NCBI RefSeq assembly: GCF_018691265.1
Contig: NW_024881316.1
Location: 10,910,819 to 10,974,818 of the forward strand
Length of the DNA stretch: 64,000 nt
Direction of reading: 5' to 3'
Origin: Tyto alba
Lineage: Eukaryota; Chordata; Aves; Strigiformes; Tytonidae
Under the pieces are notes generated by a model. That model was not told the DNA's origin. It did not search any database and saw only the letters and a list, made by a program, of their open reading frames with translations. Position numbers and translations under genes: made by a program. This document shows, in pieces, positions 9,568 through 23,100 of this stretch (position 1 is the first letter of the stretch; each line of letters begins with the position of its first letter).

Positions 9568-12059
9568 ACACTCAGGATCAACTGATCTCCTTTACAGAAC
9601 ACTGGAAGTATTTTATTAGCTGTCTCCGGAGAAGCTTCCTCTCCCAAATAGTTTCAGACAGGATGCTTTTTCACTTACTGAAGATCTGAGGATCATGTCC
9701 TCCATTGTTGGAAACTGTCCTAGTTCCTTTGAATGCTGAGTAGCTGTAACAGACTACACCAGAAGAGGATGCGTCTCCTTAGTTTCTTCTTAATGGTAGG
9801 AAAGAGCTGAAATGATCTTGCTAGGAATTGATACTTTTTTTTTTTGTTGTTTCTTTTGTGTAAAGAGAAGGAAATAACTTAATACAAGATCTTTGAAAAA
9901 GTTTGGAATACAAGAATTACCTCTTTTACCTTCCCTCTTTTTTATAGCTTTGACATAAGACATATGATTCAGTTTGGATTAAAACAGAAATAAGCTTGTT
10001 TTGCTCCTACACATTTCTTTAAAAGCCTGCACATTCTGCTTTTGAAATTTTCCTACCAGATGATTTCTGAAGGGAATATGGCCACCACTGACTTGTAAAA
10101 AGCATAACTGCTGTTGTCAAAAGCTTCGGAATGAATCTAATCCATTTTATGTGTGTTTATGTATGTGCGCATGCACGCAAGTGTGTATTCATATATAAAA
10201 AGCAAACTGGAATGTCAATATAGCAGTATATCTGTAATAAGTCAGTTACTCTCAATTTCCTATTTCCACTTGTATTTTGTGCACTATTTTCAGTCTCTTC
10301 TATTTGAAACTTCTGAAAAATGTTACAAAGAAAAATATATTGAGGTTTCTTCCAAGCAGGGGGTCAGTGAGTATGGGATGCAATGGTCACAATTCTTACA
10401 GAGCAGCTTTTCTTACAGATGCATTTATTTGGATTTGTGCATACACCAGGAATACCCTCTGGTACGTTTTGAAGTATGTGTCCTACTTTGGATATCTCCA
10501 ATTTAATTTGAAAAAGAAAGCCAAACTGATTCCTCAACATATGCAAACAGCAGCCGTGCAGAATTCAGTGACAGCCCAGCCCAAAGAAATTCACCTTGGA
10601 GCTCATCCTCTGCTGTTCTCCACCTTCACACTCTCCTTTGACTCTGCAGTCACTCCACATCCAAGGAGAAGGAACAACCAGCCCTGTATCTTGGTTTGTG
10701 AATTGTGAGCAAACACCCCAGCGATTCCGTGTGTCACCAGAGATTAAAAGCAAGGAAAACTGAGCAGTGCAAATGTCTTCTGAGGCACAGTGGGCCACCC
10801 ACGTACCTCTGCGGTGCTTTTCAGCCATGGGCAGAGGCACAGGAGGGTAGAGAGGGGACTTGGGGCTGCCTGGCCCTGCACTGTCTCCAGGACTCTGGAC
10901 CATGGCAGCACCTTGGCACTGGTCTGTTACTCTCATATCTCACCACCCCTGTTAACCTTTTGTGGCAACATCCCACTTACTATTCTTGTTCATGGAGATT
11001 TGACTGGCTGCTTGAATTACCCCAATGGCCTGAAAAGTGATTATTTCAATTGATTGCACCCCAAGATGTTCTGGCAAATGGGACGCTACTGTTACCTGAA
11101 TATGCAGCAAATTCAATTCCCCCCAGCGCACACGCGAGGAAGCTTGTGAAGCACAGACAGTGATCAAATGCCAGCCTCCTTCAGACACGCCACCAGGCAT
11201 GGGTGCAAAGCGGAGTCAGCTACAGCATGAAGCCTGAGGTGAGATTGCCGCTGTTGTGAACGCTGGAGGTGCCCATGAGCAGCCACAAGACTTTTCTCCA
11301 GAACCTGTGGAGTATTTCCCTGAAAATAAGTCAGCGCTGTTTATGGTAGGGCAGAGCAACGTGCAGACAGGAGCTCTCCTGATCTGCCAGGAGATCAAAT
11401 GCACCCAGTTTGCCTGAGAGCATCCCAGGGTGAAATCTAGCCCTTGCTGCCAGGCTGAAAACTGCCCAGTGAAGTGGGAGGGACACACGACCCCACTAGT
11501 GCCAGTGGTGGCCACTCTCAGCCTGCCATGAGGTGACCTGCCAGAGGCTTCTGCCCACAGCCATCATATCCTGGGGACCCCAGGGGAGCTGGCCTTTTAC
11601 AGAAGGTTGTGTGGGCTTCCTCAGACAAAGAAACAGAAATGCTAGACGACTTCTCTCCCCTCGCTGTGGCCAGCTGCCATTGCAAGGACACTCCTCCCTC
11701 TATGGCCATGGCCTTTCTGACAATGGCGGCTTGGCTGGCTCTCCTGGGGAGCAGTGGGCCCAAGCTGGCAGCAGCAACAGGGCACAGCGGAGCCATAACC
11801 TTTTAAGGCCAAGGTGGCTTTCATAGTGTTCAAAGGGCTTGGAAAATGTTCCATTAGGGAGAAATGACTTTCCTGTTGCCCCTCCCCACCAGCCCCCCTT
11901 GCATTCGATGAGCAGTTTCACATGGCCGCTGCACGCTTAACCCGAGACCCTGGGCTGCCACTCAGAAACACCTTCCCCGAGCTGCTGCTGACGTGGGCAC
12001 AGACCTGCGTGAGCTAATGCGATGCAGAAGAGCAATGAAGCTCTCATCTGTCAGCCCTA
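9568..12059. other. Unique sequence with a GC-richer segment
   Basis: No gene supported. An 11-T run lies at 9835-9845. From about 10790 to 12010 the sequence is more GC-rich and therefore carries many overlapping open frames of 60-120 codons on both strands. None shows a domain, which points to composition rather than coding. Confidence 0.5.
10158..10179. repeat. Alternating purine-pyrimidine tract
   Basis: 22 bp of unbroken purine-pyrimidine alternation (TATGTATGTGCGCATGCACG and on). Tracts of this kind can adopt Z-DNA under supercoiling. Confidence 0.6.
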
Positions 12060-12215
12060 GGTAAGAATTTAAATTAAACCTCATTTAGCTGGGCGCTCCC
12101 TTTTGATTTATTGGCAGATGCTTCTCACTGTTTGAGCCTTGTTAAATTTCTAGCAAGCACTTCACTGACCAGCTGTTACTATTAAGTCGAAAGAGTGCCA
12201 CGGAGCGAGGTCACT
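12060..12215. promoter_or_regulatory. Candidate conserved non-coding element
   Basis: A block with the feel of a developmental enhancer: aatttaaattaaacc, a TGATTTATTGG homeodomain-like site near 12103, and a CAGCTG E-box near 12171. It starts with an AG|GTAAGA junction at 12060/12061. Conservation cannot be tested here, so this is pattern-based only. Confidence 0.25.
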
Positions 12216-14280
12216 GCTGCCTCACTTCTGGTGGTTCTCACACGTGGTCCCCACAGAACTCTCCTGGGGATGGAATTATACTCATCGCACTGTGAGACAC
12301 CTGGCTAATGCCAGTGAAACCTTTTAGGTTTTGCGCCTCTTTCTGCCCTGGTTCTCACATTTTGTGTGCTATGAATCAACAAAACACCTCATAAGCTTCT
12401 TGTCAATGGATGGGCTAGGATTGTTTTCCATTTCATGCCTTTCTTCTAGTTATTAAATACTGTTTACTAAGAATCAGTCAGTCATTTTCAGGTGAGTGAG
12501 GACTGAACTTCTCAGGCCTGCAGTGCAGTCACATGCATTAGTCATTTAGAAGTCAGATTTTGTTTCTGTACTTCCAGATCTCGGTGGAAAAACTACAAGG
12601 TAGTAGTGCTTTACATGCAAAAGAGGACAGCTTTTAGCATCCAAGCACATCTCATACATACAGTAAAGGTGCCAGAGTTTTGTATTCTCTTTATTTATCA
12701 TAGTAATGCTATTTTACATTTGGATTGTGTCTCCCTACTGAAGGGTACCAGGGTAGCTCACAAACAACATACTTTAATAAAACATCATGGAAATACAGCT
12801 TCCCCTGGGGTGGAGGGAAAAAGCGAGGAAAGCTCAGTGCATAGCATTGTGGGGGCATGGAAAGAAACTTGGCTCAAAGTAGCAAGAGAAATCATGATGC
12901 TTATATAGCACCGTCAGAACTGTACTGCTGTGGAGAGCAAAAAGAGCCCTGGTTTATAAAGTTTTTGTCAGAAAACCATTACACAGTGAACTTTGTGAAA
13001 CTCAATTTATCGAGCTCTCAGGATCATGAGTTAGGTCAGCCTTGCTAGGAACTGATCCAGTTTGTAAGTAATCTAAACTTCTCTGATCTCCTGCCTTGCT
13101 TTATTGTTTATTCATACAGCATGATGTAGCTGTGCATGGGGTAGGAAAGACATTGCTTCTACCCCCTGTAGTAACAATTTGATCTAAGACTGAGAAGGCT
13201 TAAGGGTCTCTGAGGACCCTCCTTCACACTCCAGGTGTGGAATTAGCAACTAAACCTACATGTTTCTTTTAAAATGTGCGTTGTGTTGGTGTTAAGAAGG
13301 AGCTTTGCCCTTCCTTCACCGCTGAATTGAGTATGTCATGCAGGTAACACGCCAGTGTTGACTCTGGGCCAGGACTTTTGGGAAATCAAGTGCACATCTG
13401 TCATTCAGTGCTGAGAACAATGGAAGAGCTGTTCCTGACTCACACTTGGAAAGGGTCCTTCCACCAAAGGAGGTGAGACTGTTCTGCTCTTCATTCAGCA
13501 AACTCTTCTTACCAATTTGTTTTGAGTGAGATGTTGGAAGATTCTCTTGAGTCCACATCAAAACCAGGGCTTTTCCTAGAATACACTTTCTGCTGTTACA
13601 AATGCTAGTTGCATTGAAAGAGTAGCTGGGAACAGTTTGTCTTGCCTTTTACTCGTTGACTGAAAAATGGACTAGAATGGATTCTTGCAACTCTGTCACA
13701 TAAATCTGTATGCAAACATTAAAATGTCAGGCAGTAAACATTATTTAAAATTTAGACTCAAAAGATCATGACAGAAAATCCTATGTGTGGTAGGGAAGAC
13801 ATCTTCCCCCTCTGCCCTGTCGGCCATAGTTTGTTAGTTCCCATTAAGCTCTTTGCAGATCTGGACTTGTCATCCTCCTTTTAATTCTAGGCAAGTAGCA
13901 AATTGGCTTTAAAATGTAGAAGCTGTCCTGATGTGTATGCATGCTTGCTCCTGCCTTCAGCTTTCAAGCATCTGAACGCATCCATTAGATTAGTTATCAC
14001 ATTAATAAGTAGATTTAAGAAATGCAGCATGTTCTCAGCTCTCACTTGGACAAAAACTTAAGTGATTATAGGCTTCTGTCTAGATGTATCAGGGAACTGA
14101 CCTCCACTCCTGAAAGCTTAACTTTGAGCTCATTTTATCTGCCACAGAAATAGATGGGAGTCTTAGTGCCCTAGTAGCAAACAGATTGAAAAGCACTCAA
14201 GAGATTAGAGATGGCTCTACTGATACTGAATTTCCATGCCTGATGAAGAAAAGTGAGGCTGTTTATCAGAGAAGCTGCAT
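12216..14280. other. Unique sequence, no gene seen
   Basis: AT-rich sequence. Open frames of up to 100 codons (12606-12908, plus) lack any domain. No repeat family recognised. Confidence 0.6.
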
Positions 14281-14341
14281 TTTTCTGGGAGGGGGTGTGT
14301 GTGGGGGTGAGTACAGAGGGGTGGGGTGGGGGGGGTGGGGA
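14281..14341 (+). repeat. G-rich tract with a strong G-quadruplex motif
   Basis: Sixty bases of nearly pure G and T/A on the plus strand. The core at 14318-14340 is four G-runs (4, 4, 8 and 4 G) separated by single T residues. One-base loops are the most stable class of parallel quadruplex. Confidence 0.85.
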
Positions 14342-14659
14342 GCAGAAAGAAAACAGCCTTTTGGGATCCTTTTCAAAGTAGCAGGGGATTCCTGCCACTG
14401 TTATTTCACACCTCCAGCCCATGTCATGAGCAAGGTTGGCCGAGCACTACGTGGAAGCAAAGAGGACTGTCTGTCAGTCATGTACAGTGGGGCCCTTTGT
14501 GATGGTAAGGGGAGTCCTAGTTAAAGAAATCAGCCACCAAACTGAAGGAACGGTGATTTCCCTGCTTTGGTGTCTAATCAGCCCCTCTCTGCATCCTGTT
14601 AAATCTCTGCCAGAGATGACTCATCCCTGAGGTTCATAAAAATACTTCTGAAGACCTGA

Positions 14660-14702
14660 TTTTTTTTCCCTTTTCCTTTCTCTTTTTTTTTTTCTTTTTT
14701 AC
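14660..14702. repeat. Polypyrimidine tract
   Basis: Forty-three bases of T with scattered C and no purine. Confidence 0.8.
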
Positions 14703-15643
14703 CTTTGAAGTAGACTCATAGCACTGCATACATACATATTTACAAAATAATTCCCTCAGGATATTCCAGAATCCTTCTCTTCAATTCCATAATACTTTTA
14801 GCACAAATATAAGTATCCCCGTGACACAAAGAACGCCATGTCAGGAATGTGGGGAAAGAATACACTTGCATAACCTGAAATCATCTTCCTTATTTTTTGA
14901 AAAAATGTCATTTTCTGCTGTGATATCTTGGTAGACATTGGCTTATGCAGGATGCTTGGTTATTGCCAAAGAGAGATTTGAGAGAAAGGTCTGAGAACTG
15001 ATCAGTTGCCCACTGTCTCGTTTTGATATTATGCTATGCAAAGAGGTTGGAAGTGTCACCTGATGTTTTAGTTCTGGAATCCTTACTGGCTTAAGCAAGG
15101 AGACCATGATTTATATAAAAAAAATACCAGAAATCAAAGCTTTGGTAAATACCAGTGTTTTTCCTCGTATGTAGAAATAAACTTGAAGGCTTTTAAAAAA
15201 TATGTTATTAATATCAAGAAGTTTATAAGGCACAAAATAGACAGAAGATACAACATAAAACATCCTGGAAAAAAAGTGCTGCATATTTTATAGTGCCTGA
15301 CTTCAGGAATCATGTTGCAGTGTGTTAGCAGGATGCTGGAGACTTTTAGACCTTTTTTGGGGGATATGAAAGAAAACCGAGTAGAGACATTGACAGGTTC
15401 TGGTGCCAGTTCCCAGACCCTGTGACACAATGAGCCTGCCCTCATGTTCTTCAAGCATGAGAGTAAGGTTGCCACATGGCTGGTTTCTTATACAAGGCTG
15501 TGCTGTCTGGGAGATGTACGGGGGCTCCAGCTTCCTGCCAGAATATGGCAATAGAGAAGGCAGGCTCTTCCTTGTTCAGGTTTCCCCTATGCTCCTGATC
15601 TTCATCTGGGATTGAACAAAATTTTTTTTATCTCTGTATCCCT

Positions 15644-15694
15644 GGGAAGGGAAGGGGTTGGGAGGGAAGGGGAGGGAAGGAAAGGGAAAGGAAA
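15644..15694. repeat. GGGAA/GGAAA purine tract
   Basis: Imperfect repetition of ggga and ggaaa units, interrupted only by TT near 15658. Confidence 0.8.
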
Positions 15695-17091
15695 ATTAGT
15701 CTAGCTTGACTTTTTTTCCCCAAAAAAGAAACGAGCTAGAATTTTATATAATGCTATCACTTCAGTGGAAAAGGGAGAAACAAAGAGATAAAAGGAACAG
15801 AGGGAAGACAGTTTGCCATTTTGTGGTGCAGCCTAATGCATGTAGCTATTTGGTGCCCTGCAGAGGAAGTTGTACTCCACTGACAGACCAAGGTAGCTAG
15901 ACATACCTATCAGGTGTCACCTTCTTGGGCATCTGTAACAGCTCAAAGCGCTGTAGCCTGTCACATGGGCAGGCAGGGAGGAAGACAGGAGAGAGGCCAC
16001 TGCTGAGGTGTGGGGTCCTAAGATACAACAGCAAAATGGGGAGCATCTTCCTTTTGAGTATGGGGTCTTAGTAGGGGGAGTATTGCCTGGCTGCAGCCCA
16101 GCATGGTGAGCACTCCCCCTGGACACTGGGATAGTCTGTCAGTGCTGCAAGGTGTTGTATGTTGTGTGTACACCAGAGAGAGGAGAGATTTGCTCCCCAA
16201 GCATTTTCTGTATTGCATTATCCAGCAGAGCTGTGGTATGGGAGCTGACTGTGAGTTTTGTGTGCAGGCTGAGTCAGCCTGCTGCAGATGGGAGTATTCA
16301 AGCAGCCCTGGACCCTAAGGGGTTCTACCTGGAAGCACAGGTGATGATCTTAACTATTTTCTTCCCCGTGGAAGTGAACAGCAACCAGTCAAGTGACATC
16401 TTAGGAATGAGTCATCTCTGTACCAAGCAGCATTGTTATTTTGGGAATTAACCAATGGAGCACTTATATGTGCATTTTAAAGGGCATAACAATAAAATGT
16501 ACACCAAAGAGTTTCTTACACACCATTATAACCAGACTTCACAGAGCTTGGCAGAGGTCAGGCAAACTGGGAAGTTTCTATTTGCAGATGCCTTATTGAT
16601 GTTATTCTAGTGCTACTACCATTATATCTTGCACACTCTCTATCCTTCCTCGCCACACATTTAGAAAGTAAATAAGCTCATCAGACACATGTTCCATTTT
16701 ATGAGAGCAGAGATGCGTACAAGAGCGTGAATGAATATGAATAGCCCATTTTTGGCACAACCCAAGCTTTGGAGCTGATTTGTATGAGTCAGAAATAAGT
16801 ACTATGCTAAAAGGGCTCCCATAAAAATATGGACGGTGAAAGAAATGGGGAAAGGAAGAAACATTTCTCTCAGAAAATGGCTCCTTCCTGAGAGCTCCTC
16901 AAGACATGTGGCAACTTTTCATGTGGGGCCTCGTTTGTGTGGCAGCTCTTTGGCTTTGGTGACAGCTCTCTGCCCACTGAGCCATGCCACTACTTTACAT
17001 TGAACAAATGTCTTCAAAATGCAATAAAAAACTTATCTAGCCCTTGAAAGGGAAAGAAGATGAAAAAGAATCCAAAAACCCCTCAACAACA

Positions 17092-17120
17092 CCCCCCCCC
17101 CCAAAAAAAAAAAAAAAAAA
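17092..17120. repeat. C11-A18 homopolymer junction
   Basis: Eleven C followed directly by eighteen A. It is slippage-prone, so the lengths may vary or be assembly-sensitive. Confidence 0.9.
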
Positions 17121-20100
17121 GCCATACAGAGCTTTAATTTTGCTTCTATTTTGGGTTCATTTGTTTTGTTTTCCTTAGCACTTTCTCCATTTCAGACTTT
17201 CAATCTTAAATAAAAAGGTGGTTTTGAATACTGCATTTTTATACTTGACAATGAAAATTATTAGACTAGTTAGCATTTTACATGAGCTGGGAATGACTGT
17301 AATCCTAGCAAGGCTAGGAGTGGCCCTAATATCTAGGATTTCACCTGCATCTGTTTTTTTAGGAATGGCTTAAAAAGGGACCACTTAGGCCATAAGCTTG
17401 CTTAATTGCTGCCTGACCACGGGAATGCTCCATGGCATCCAGAAAGTCATCAGTCTTGCTGGCCTCTCATCTCAAATACATATGGGAAAAACGGATTTTT
17501 CACTTCAGGATATTGGTGTGCCATGCTCTTTGGTAGAAGGGCTGTTAACTCTGTGCCGAGGCCAGTAGGTGTATCTCTAGCACAGATACTCACCACCTCT
17601 CCCAACATCCAGTCAACTGTGGAGATCAGCCTGTTTTTATTAATGCTTGGATTTCACTAAAGGGTAAAGAAATAAAACAGTCCATTTGTGACATATTTCT
17701 CTGCTGGACAGTGAATGCCATTTTGATAGCAATGTGCAGTTTGCAAGGCTGCCTCTGTCTAGGTGTTAGGACTAGATGGTATCAATTTATTCTGTCCACT
17801 GTATACTCAAACTAAGGTGTAGGATGCCCCAAAGAGATCTCAGAGTGAGCATGGTATCACAGGTCATTGCCTTTGAATGTGTGCTAGTGACCTTTCCAGC
17901 ACTGTAGGAGGGTAGATCCAAGTGTGCCAAGCTAAGAGAGCCTGGAGTTCCTTGATTTGAAAGGCAGATGTAGAACAAGTTTCTTTTAAAATAGTATTTA
18001 GTAAATCACTGTAAAGTGTTTCTGAAGTGGCCTGGAGAGAAGAGAAGTCTTGAGCACTGCCTGGACTGGCCCTGTCCAAGCAGGGAAAAGACGATGGATT
18101 TGGATCAGCTCTTTTCCCACCATTGGTTGATAACGCTTTCTACTATTGAAGATTAATCTGGCAAGGTTAAGAGTTTTATTTAGTAAGCCTTTATTCCTTA
18201 CCTCATTTTGTTTTTCCTAGAAGATTAAACTAGAAAGCAATGTTCCTACAGGGAATAAATATATCATAGGAACGAGAGACTAGAAAAACTTCAGAACTGT
18301 GCTGTGGTCAGCCTTTGGAGTCCTGATGCACAAATAAAATGAGCCTTTGAGAGAAATAGTGTTCATTTAGCATCCATCTGCCAGACAGTGGGGAGCTGAG
18401 AAGTGGGCCTGGGCCTGTGAACCTGTCATATCAAAGTCCTGGGTGGGCAGGTAGACACCTCACCAATTCCCAGTGCAGATCAGCTCTTCTTAGTGGTGGG
18501 GGGATGCCTGATCCTGGGGAGCATGCTGGCCTCCAAAGATCATAAACAGGGAGGAAAGGGACAATCTGTTCTCAGGTAGGACTGTTAAAAATAGATTTCC
18601 AGAACCTGACTACTAAGCTACTGCTTGATATTAAGTGGATTAAGCCAGAGGCTCATGAGGTTTTAGAGAGCCCTTGCTCCATAGAGGAAAATACTCACAG
18701 TATGGGACTATACTTTCCCATTTTGACACTGTGACCAGGAGGGTGAATAAAAGACACAGAGTGAGTTTTCTGTAGCAAACAGTGGGGAATTGATGTACGT
18801 GTCCCCCTTTAAACATGGGGTTTATTTAGGAAGTAATTTATCTTTTCCACAGGGGTATCTATAGTTGCTCAAGGGGGAAGGCTTTCTATATCTGCAGATA
18901 TCTGTGTGCACACAGTAAAACATCAAAAAATTCCCTTCCTTATGAAGGGAAAAGAGCCTTTGTTTGAGAAAAGTCCTGCTGCCAGACACTGGGAAACAGT
19001 GAACACACTGAATGGGCAGCCCAGGCACAGGGTGATCCTGCTACTTTCTGTCAGCACAGTTCTGGTGGGGTGAAGTGTCCCTAGTCAGGGGAAGAAATAC
19101 CTGGTTAGGTAGCTGAGGGAACACTATCATCTGTTAAACATTCAGCAGAAGACTTTTCTCTGAGAGAAGGTTTATAATTTGAGACAAGTTCTTAATGAGA
19201 TGCATGTATATGCCCTCATCCAACTATCTTGGACCATTCTGTACCCTTGAATGAGTTGCTCCAGCATCCTGGAAGGCTGTATGCTGGTGTTTTGTGGTTT
19301 GAGCATACTGGGCTTGAACTACCAGAGCAGCATCATTGCCACATCTGTTTCATCTGGAGTTGTATGATACCAAATCACTTTTGTTTTCCCCCTACAGCTT
19401 CAGTCACTGGAAATAAGAAGGTGTAAAGAATGTCATTCCTTGTCATTGTGATTACAGAAAAAGCTGGAAGTGTGACTGTGAGTACATCTTCTAGCTTTAA
19501 AAATCAGGAACCAAAGCAAACAAAAAAATGTAACATTTATTAATAAATTTCAAGTAAGCCTCCCTGGTTTCAAACCCAGTTACACGATTTCTCAGAGGGG
19601 AAGCAGGAGGAAAGTGGATTTATGACTGTTGAATGTTTGAGCCTGGCGGAATTATATTGGGCACTACAAAAAATGGATGACTAGAAATAAATTTGGGTGT
19701 GAATAAGCTGTTTCCTCCACTGGTCTGGTTTACACTGGCAGGGTGCACTTAACGGTTGGCTGGAGGTAAAAAAGTGACAGACAGGATGGTTTCTTACATC
19801 GTCCTCAGGGAATATAAATGTGAGCTCTGTTATTCTTCCCTTTAACTCACCCTCTGGTCACTGGCAAAATAATTTAGATTCAAGCTTCAGGTTTAGAGGA
19901 ATTGCTGGTAGGAGGGGAAGGGTTAATTTGTTTACTTGGGGTGCTTTTGTGTTTGTTTTGTTTTACTTTTTTAAGCCCTGATGTGAATTATCCATTTTGG
20001 CAAGTGAAAGGGAACAGTTGCATGTACTTGGTATTTTCTGTCACATACACTATTATTAGTAAGAAACACATTTCCTTTTGGGGTGAACTCTAAGGACAAA

Positions 20101-23100
20101 AATAAGGCTGTTCAGATTACCACCCCCTTTATTAACTCTGCTAAAGCAATTGTGCTGGCATTTAAGAGAACTGGCAAATGCATTTGTTCAGTGGCAAATG
20201 TGATGCATTCAATGTTCTTGTCACATGGAGAAGAAAACAGGGGGTTTTAAGCAAAGGGAATGTAATAGCCAAGCTTTGGTAATGGTTTCTAATATTTTCA
20301 AAAGAGAACAGGGGAAAAAGATCCTATTCACTTGTTTCAGTATGAAGGAAGTGGAATAGCTCTATTACCAAAAATCTCTTCCAGAGCTTTCAGTGCTACT
20401 TGGTGCACATTTTCTCTCCACGTGCAGACAGATTTTCCTTCAGTGACAAATGATTGGCTTGGATTTTGCATCCAATATGCACGGTATGTCTTAATTCCTG
20501 GAAGAAATTACCTCATAATTAAGCACAAAGACAGGACGTGTCAGTAGCACAAAGTTTTTCCACTTGAAGAGCACAATACCTTTTCTAAGAATGAGTGGTT
20601 TCATGGTGCCCAGATGCTGTTGGGCTCTCTTCTTTTGTTAACAGTGCTATCAGCATTCATAACAGGTCATCAAGTTGAGTATCCAAGCAACTCAGATCAT
20701 GGTGTACAGAAAGGCATTTGTTTCCTTTCAAGGTGTTGGGATCACTGGTATCAACTTTGCATTTGGCCTCAGTTAGGTTGGTTTGAAACTATTGAGGTAT
20801 TTTCCCACGGTACCTCACATCCTTTTCCACTGATTCTGATTAAATGGAGTTATTTGATTCTCCAGAAAAGATTTTTGTGCTCATCACACAGTGCTTATCA
20901 CTTCTCTACTTGCTTCCATTTGTTGTAGAGAAAATGGGTGGCTCTAAATCCAAGTAGGGGCTTAATGTCACCTCTCAACATTGAGAGAAATGAAAGTCAG
21001 TGGTGGAAAGTGCTATGGTAACTGATCTGCAGGACACTTGTTTGCATTTTTTTTTTTAAACCAAAATGCCCAAGCAGTTGGCAGTGATAGAAAGCAAAAT
21101 GCCTTTTCATGGCTGATGGAAAAAAAGTCATACAGATAAGACAAACAGGGAAATTTAATCTTAGCTGTGAGGTATTTTTCCTGTGTCTGCTTCAAGGACT
21201 TTGGTCTTCAGCCATCAGTCTTTATATATATACTAAATAGCGTTTAACAAGTGGCTTTTAAAATAGGGTGAACTTTTGAAAAGAGGGTATTTATAGAAGT
21301 AGCTATTTAGTTTGCTAGTAATTTTCAGTATTCATTTTGCTATTGCTGAATATACAGAACAGGATTATTCACCCACATTACCCAGCTGCTTCTGTTTGAT
21401 AGCGCAACAAAGATTGTGAGGTAAGTGTCTTTCCATGGAAATGGCTGTGATGTCACGATTCATGGCTATGAAAAAGAGGGATCTGTGAGGAGGAGTTGTT
21501 TTTGAGACAGAAAATCCCAAAATATAAATGTCTTGCATTATTGGTTAAATGGTCGATTAAAATGCAATTCAATTAGGGGAATATGGCAAGAAATCAATTG
21601 TCTGTGACACACTTGAAGAATACTTCCTGATACTGCAGTTCACTAAAAACACAAGAGTAACTTATTAGAAAAAGCTGTGGTACTTTTCCAACTATATTTT
21701 TCCTATAGATGAGATCTGGAAATGTCAGAAATTTACAGGAAGAAGTGATATATTACAGTGCATAAAGAATATGTGGGGGTCTGGGATTTTTTCATTTACC
21801 TTGCCATCAGTTGCCACCTGAACTGGATATGTAATTGCATTTGGAAACACTCTGACCTCTTCAACAGCTGGACTTGGAGAAGATTTTTAAACCCGTCCCA
21901 CACTTGCATAAGATCTTCCTGATGCTTCATCTCCCTGGAACAGCAGTGAAGATATTCAAGTGAATATTCAGAAATTTATCTTATAAACCAGGTATACAAC
22001 CATTCTCACTAGATGCCTCAGTGGATGTTTTGTGTAGAAGTCCTATTACAATTGACTGAGTTGACCTAACCCAAAATGCTTTTGGTTCTTCTCCTCAGAA
22101 GTCTGCTGAGATAATGTACTGATTCTCTATCTCAGTCATGAGGCAGATCTCTTGAGCTGGACATGGGCATCACACAGCTGGCTCTCAGCTCCGTGCTGGG
22201 TGGTAGGCAAACCTGCTTCTCATTCGTTTGCAGCCGAAGACTGAGGCTTTTCACTGCTCTGTGACAATGTGCATCAGGTCAGTCTCCTTGGTCATTCATA
22301 CACCAGTCTCAGCTGGCAATTGGGATCCAGAACAAGACAAAGCCTATGGCAGGACCTTGCTAGTGGGGAGCTTAACAGCTAGCAGACGGCTCTGTTCAGA
22401 GGCACACTTCCAGGACACAGCCTTCACCATATGCCCCAGCATAGCCACTGTCTATTTCAAGACCCAGCTTTTTGATTGTTTCAAGCAGGGGGAAACCTGA
22501 TACTTGAAAGTCTGATTCTTACTTAGGAAGGTTGCTGTAATGGTCCACATCTTCTGTGCAGCACTGTGAAATGTGTATGTACTATGAACAGGTAATGAGC
22601 TAAATGGTCTCAAATTTCTTCAATGTCAGTAACATTTACTTATGGCTTTCGCCCTTTGGTTCAGCAGTGCTTCAGCCACTATACAAGAGAGTGCCATTTC
22701 ACAATAAGGGAAAATCCATTTGGGGTTTACATTTGGTATATCCACAGATGTCTGTTCAGGTTGTCTATTTCATAAACTTTTGTAGCCAGGATGAAAATGT
22801 GACTGACTGAAGCTGGTGTCAATGGACAAACACATAGATATTCTATCACTTGGATCAAAGAGTATGGACAGGGCAAAAAAAATACCAGGAAATTTTTAAC
22901 AGCAAAACTCAGATGCAGGAAGACAGGCAGCAGCTTTCGAATGACATAGACAACAGTCCCATAGGGACTGATGATCTTCTTCTGCAAGATCTTCGTGATC
23001 TCCTCCAGTGCCACCGATCAGCCAACTTGCTCCACCAGGGAGAGCTGACTTCCCTTACTGTGACAAAACTATGAATGTAAATACCTGAGAGCTACCCTGG

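Larger units (their letters stand above)
14342..17091. other. Unique sequence with simple tracts, no gene seen
   Basis: Contains a pyrimidine tract (14660-14702) and a GGGAA-type purine tract (15644-15694). Open frames reach 113 codons without domains. No exon supported. Confidence 0.6.

Noticed and set aside
11713..11760. SDNGG peptide resembling the integrase SDNG box
   Set aside because: No flanking integrase residues follow; the similarity is limited to four residues.
10565..11826. Cluster of overlapping frames of 90-123 codons on both strands
   Set aside because: All sit in a GC-richer segment. Frames on both strands are equally open, which is expected from composition.
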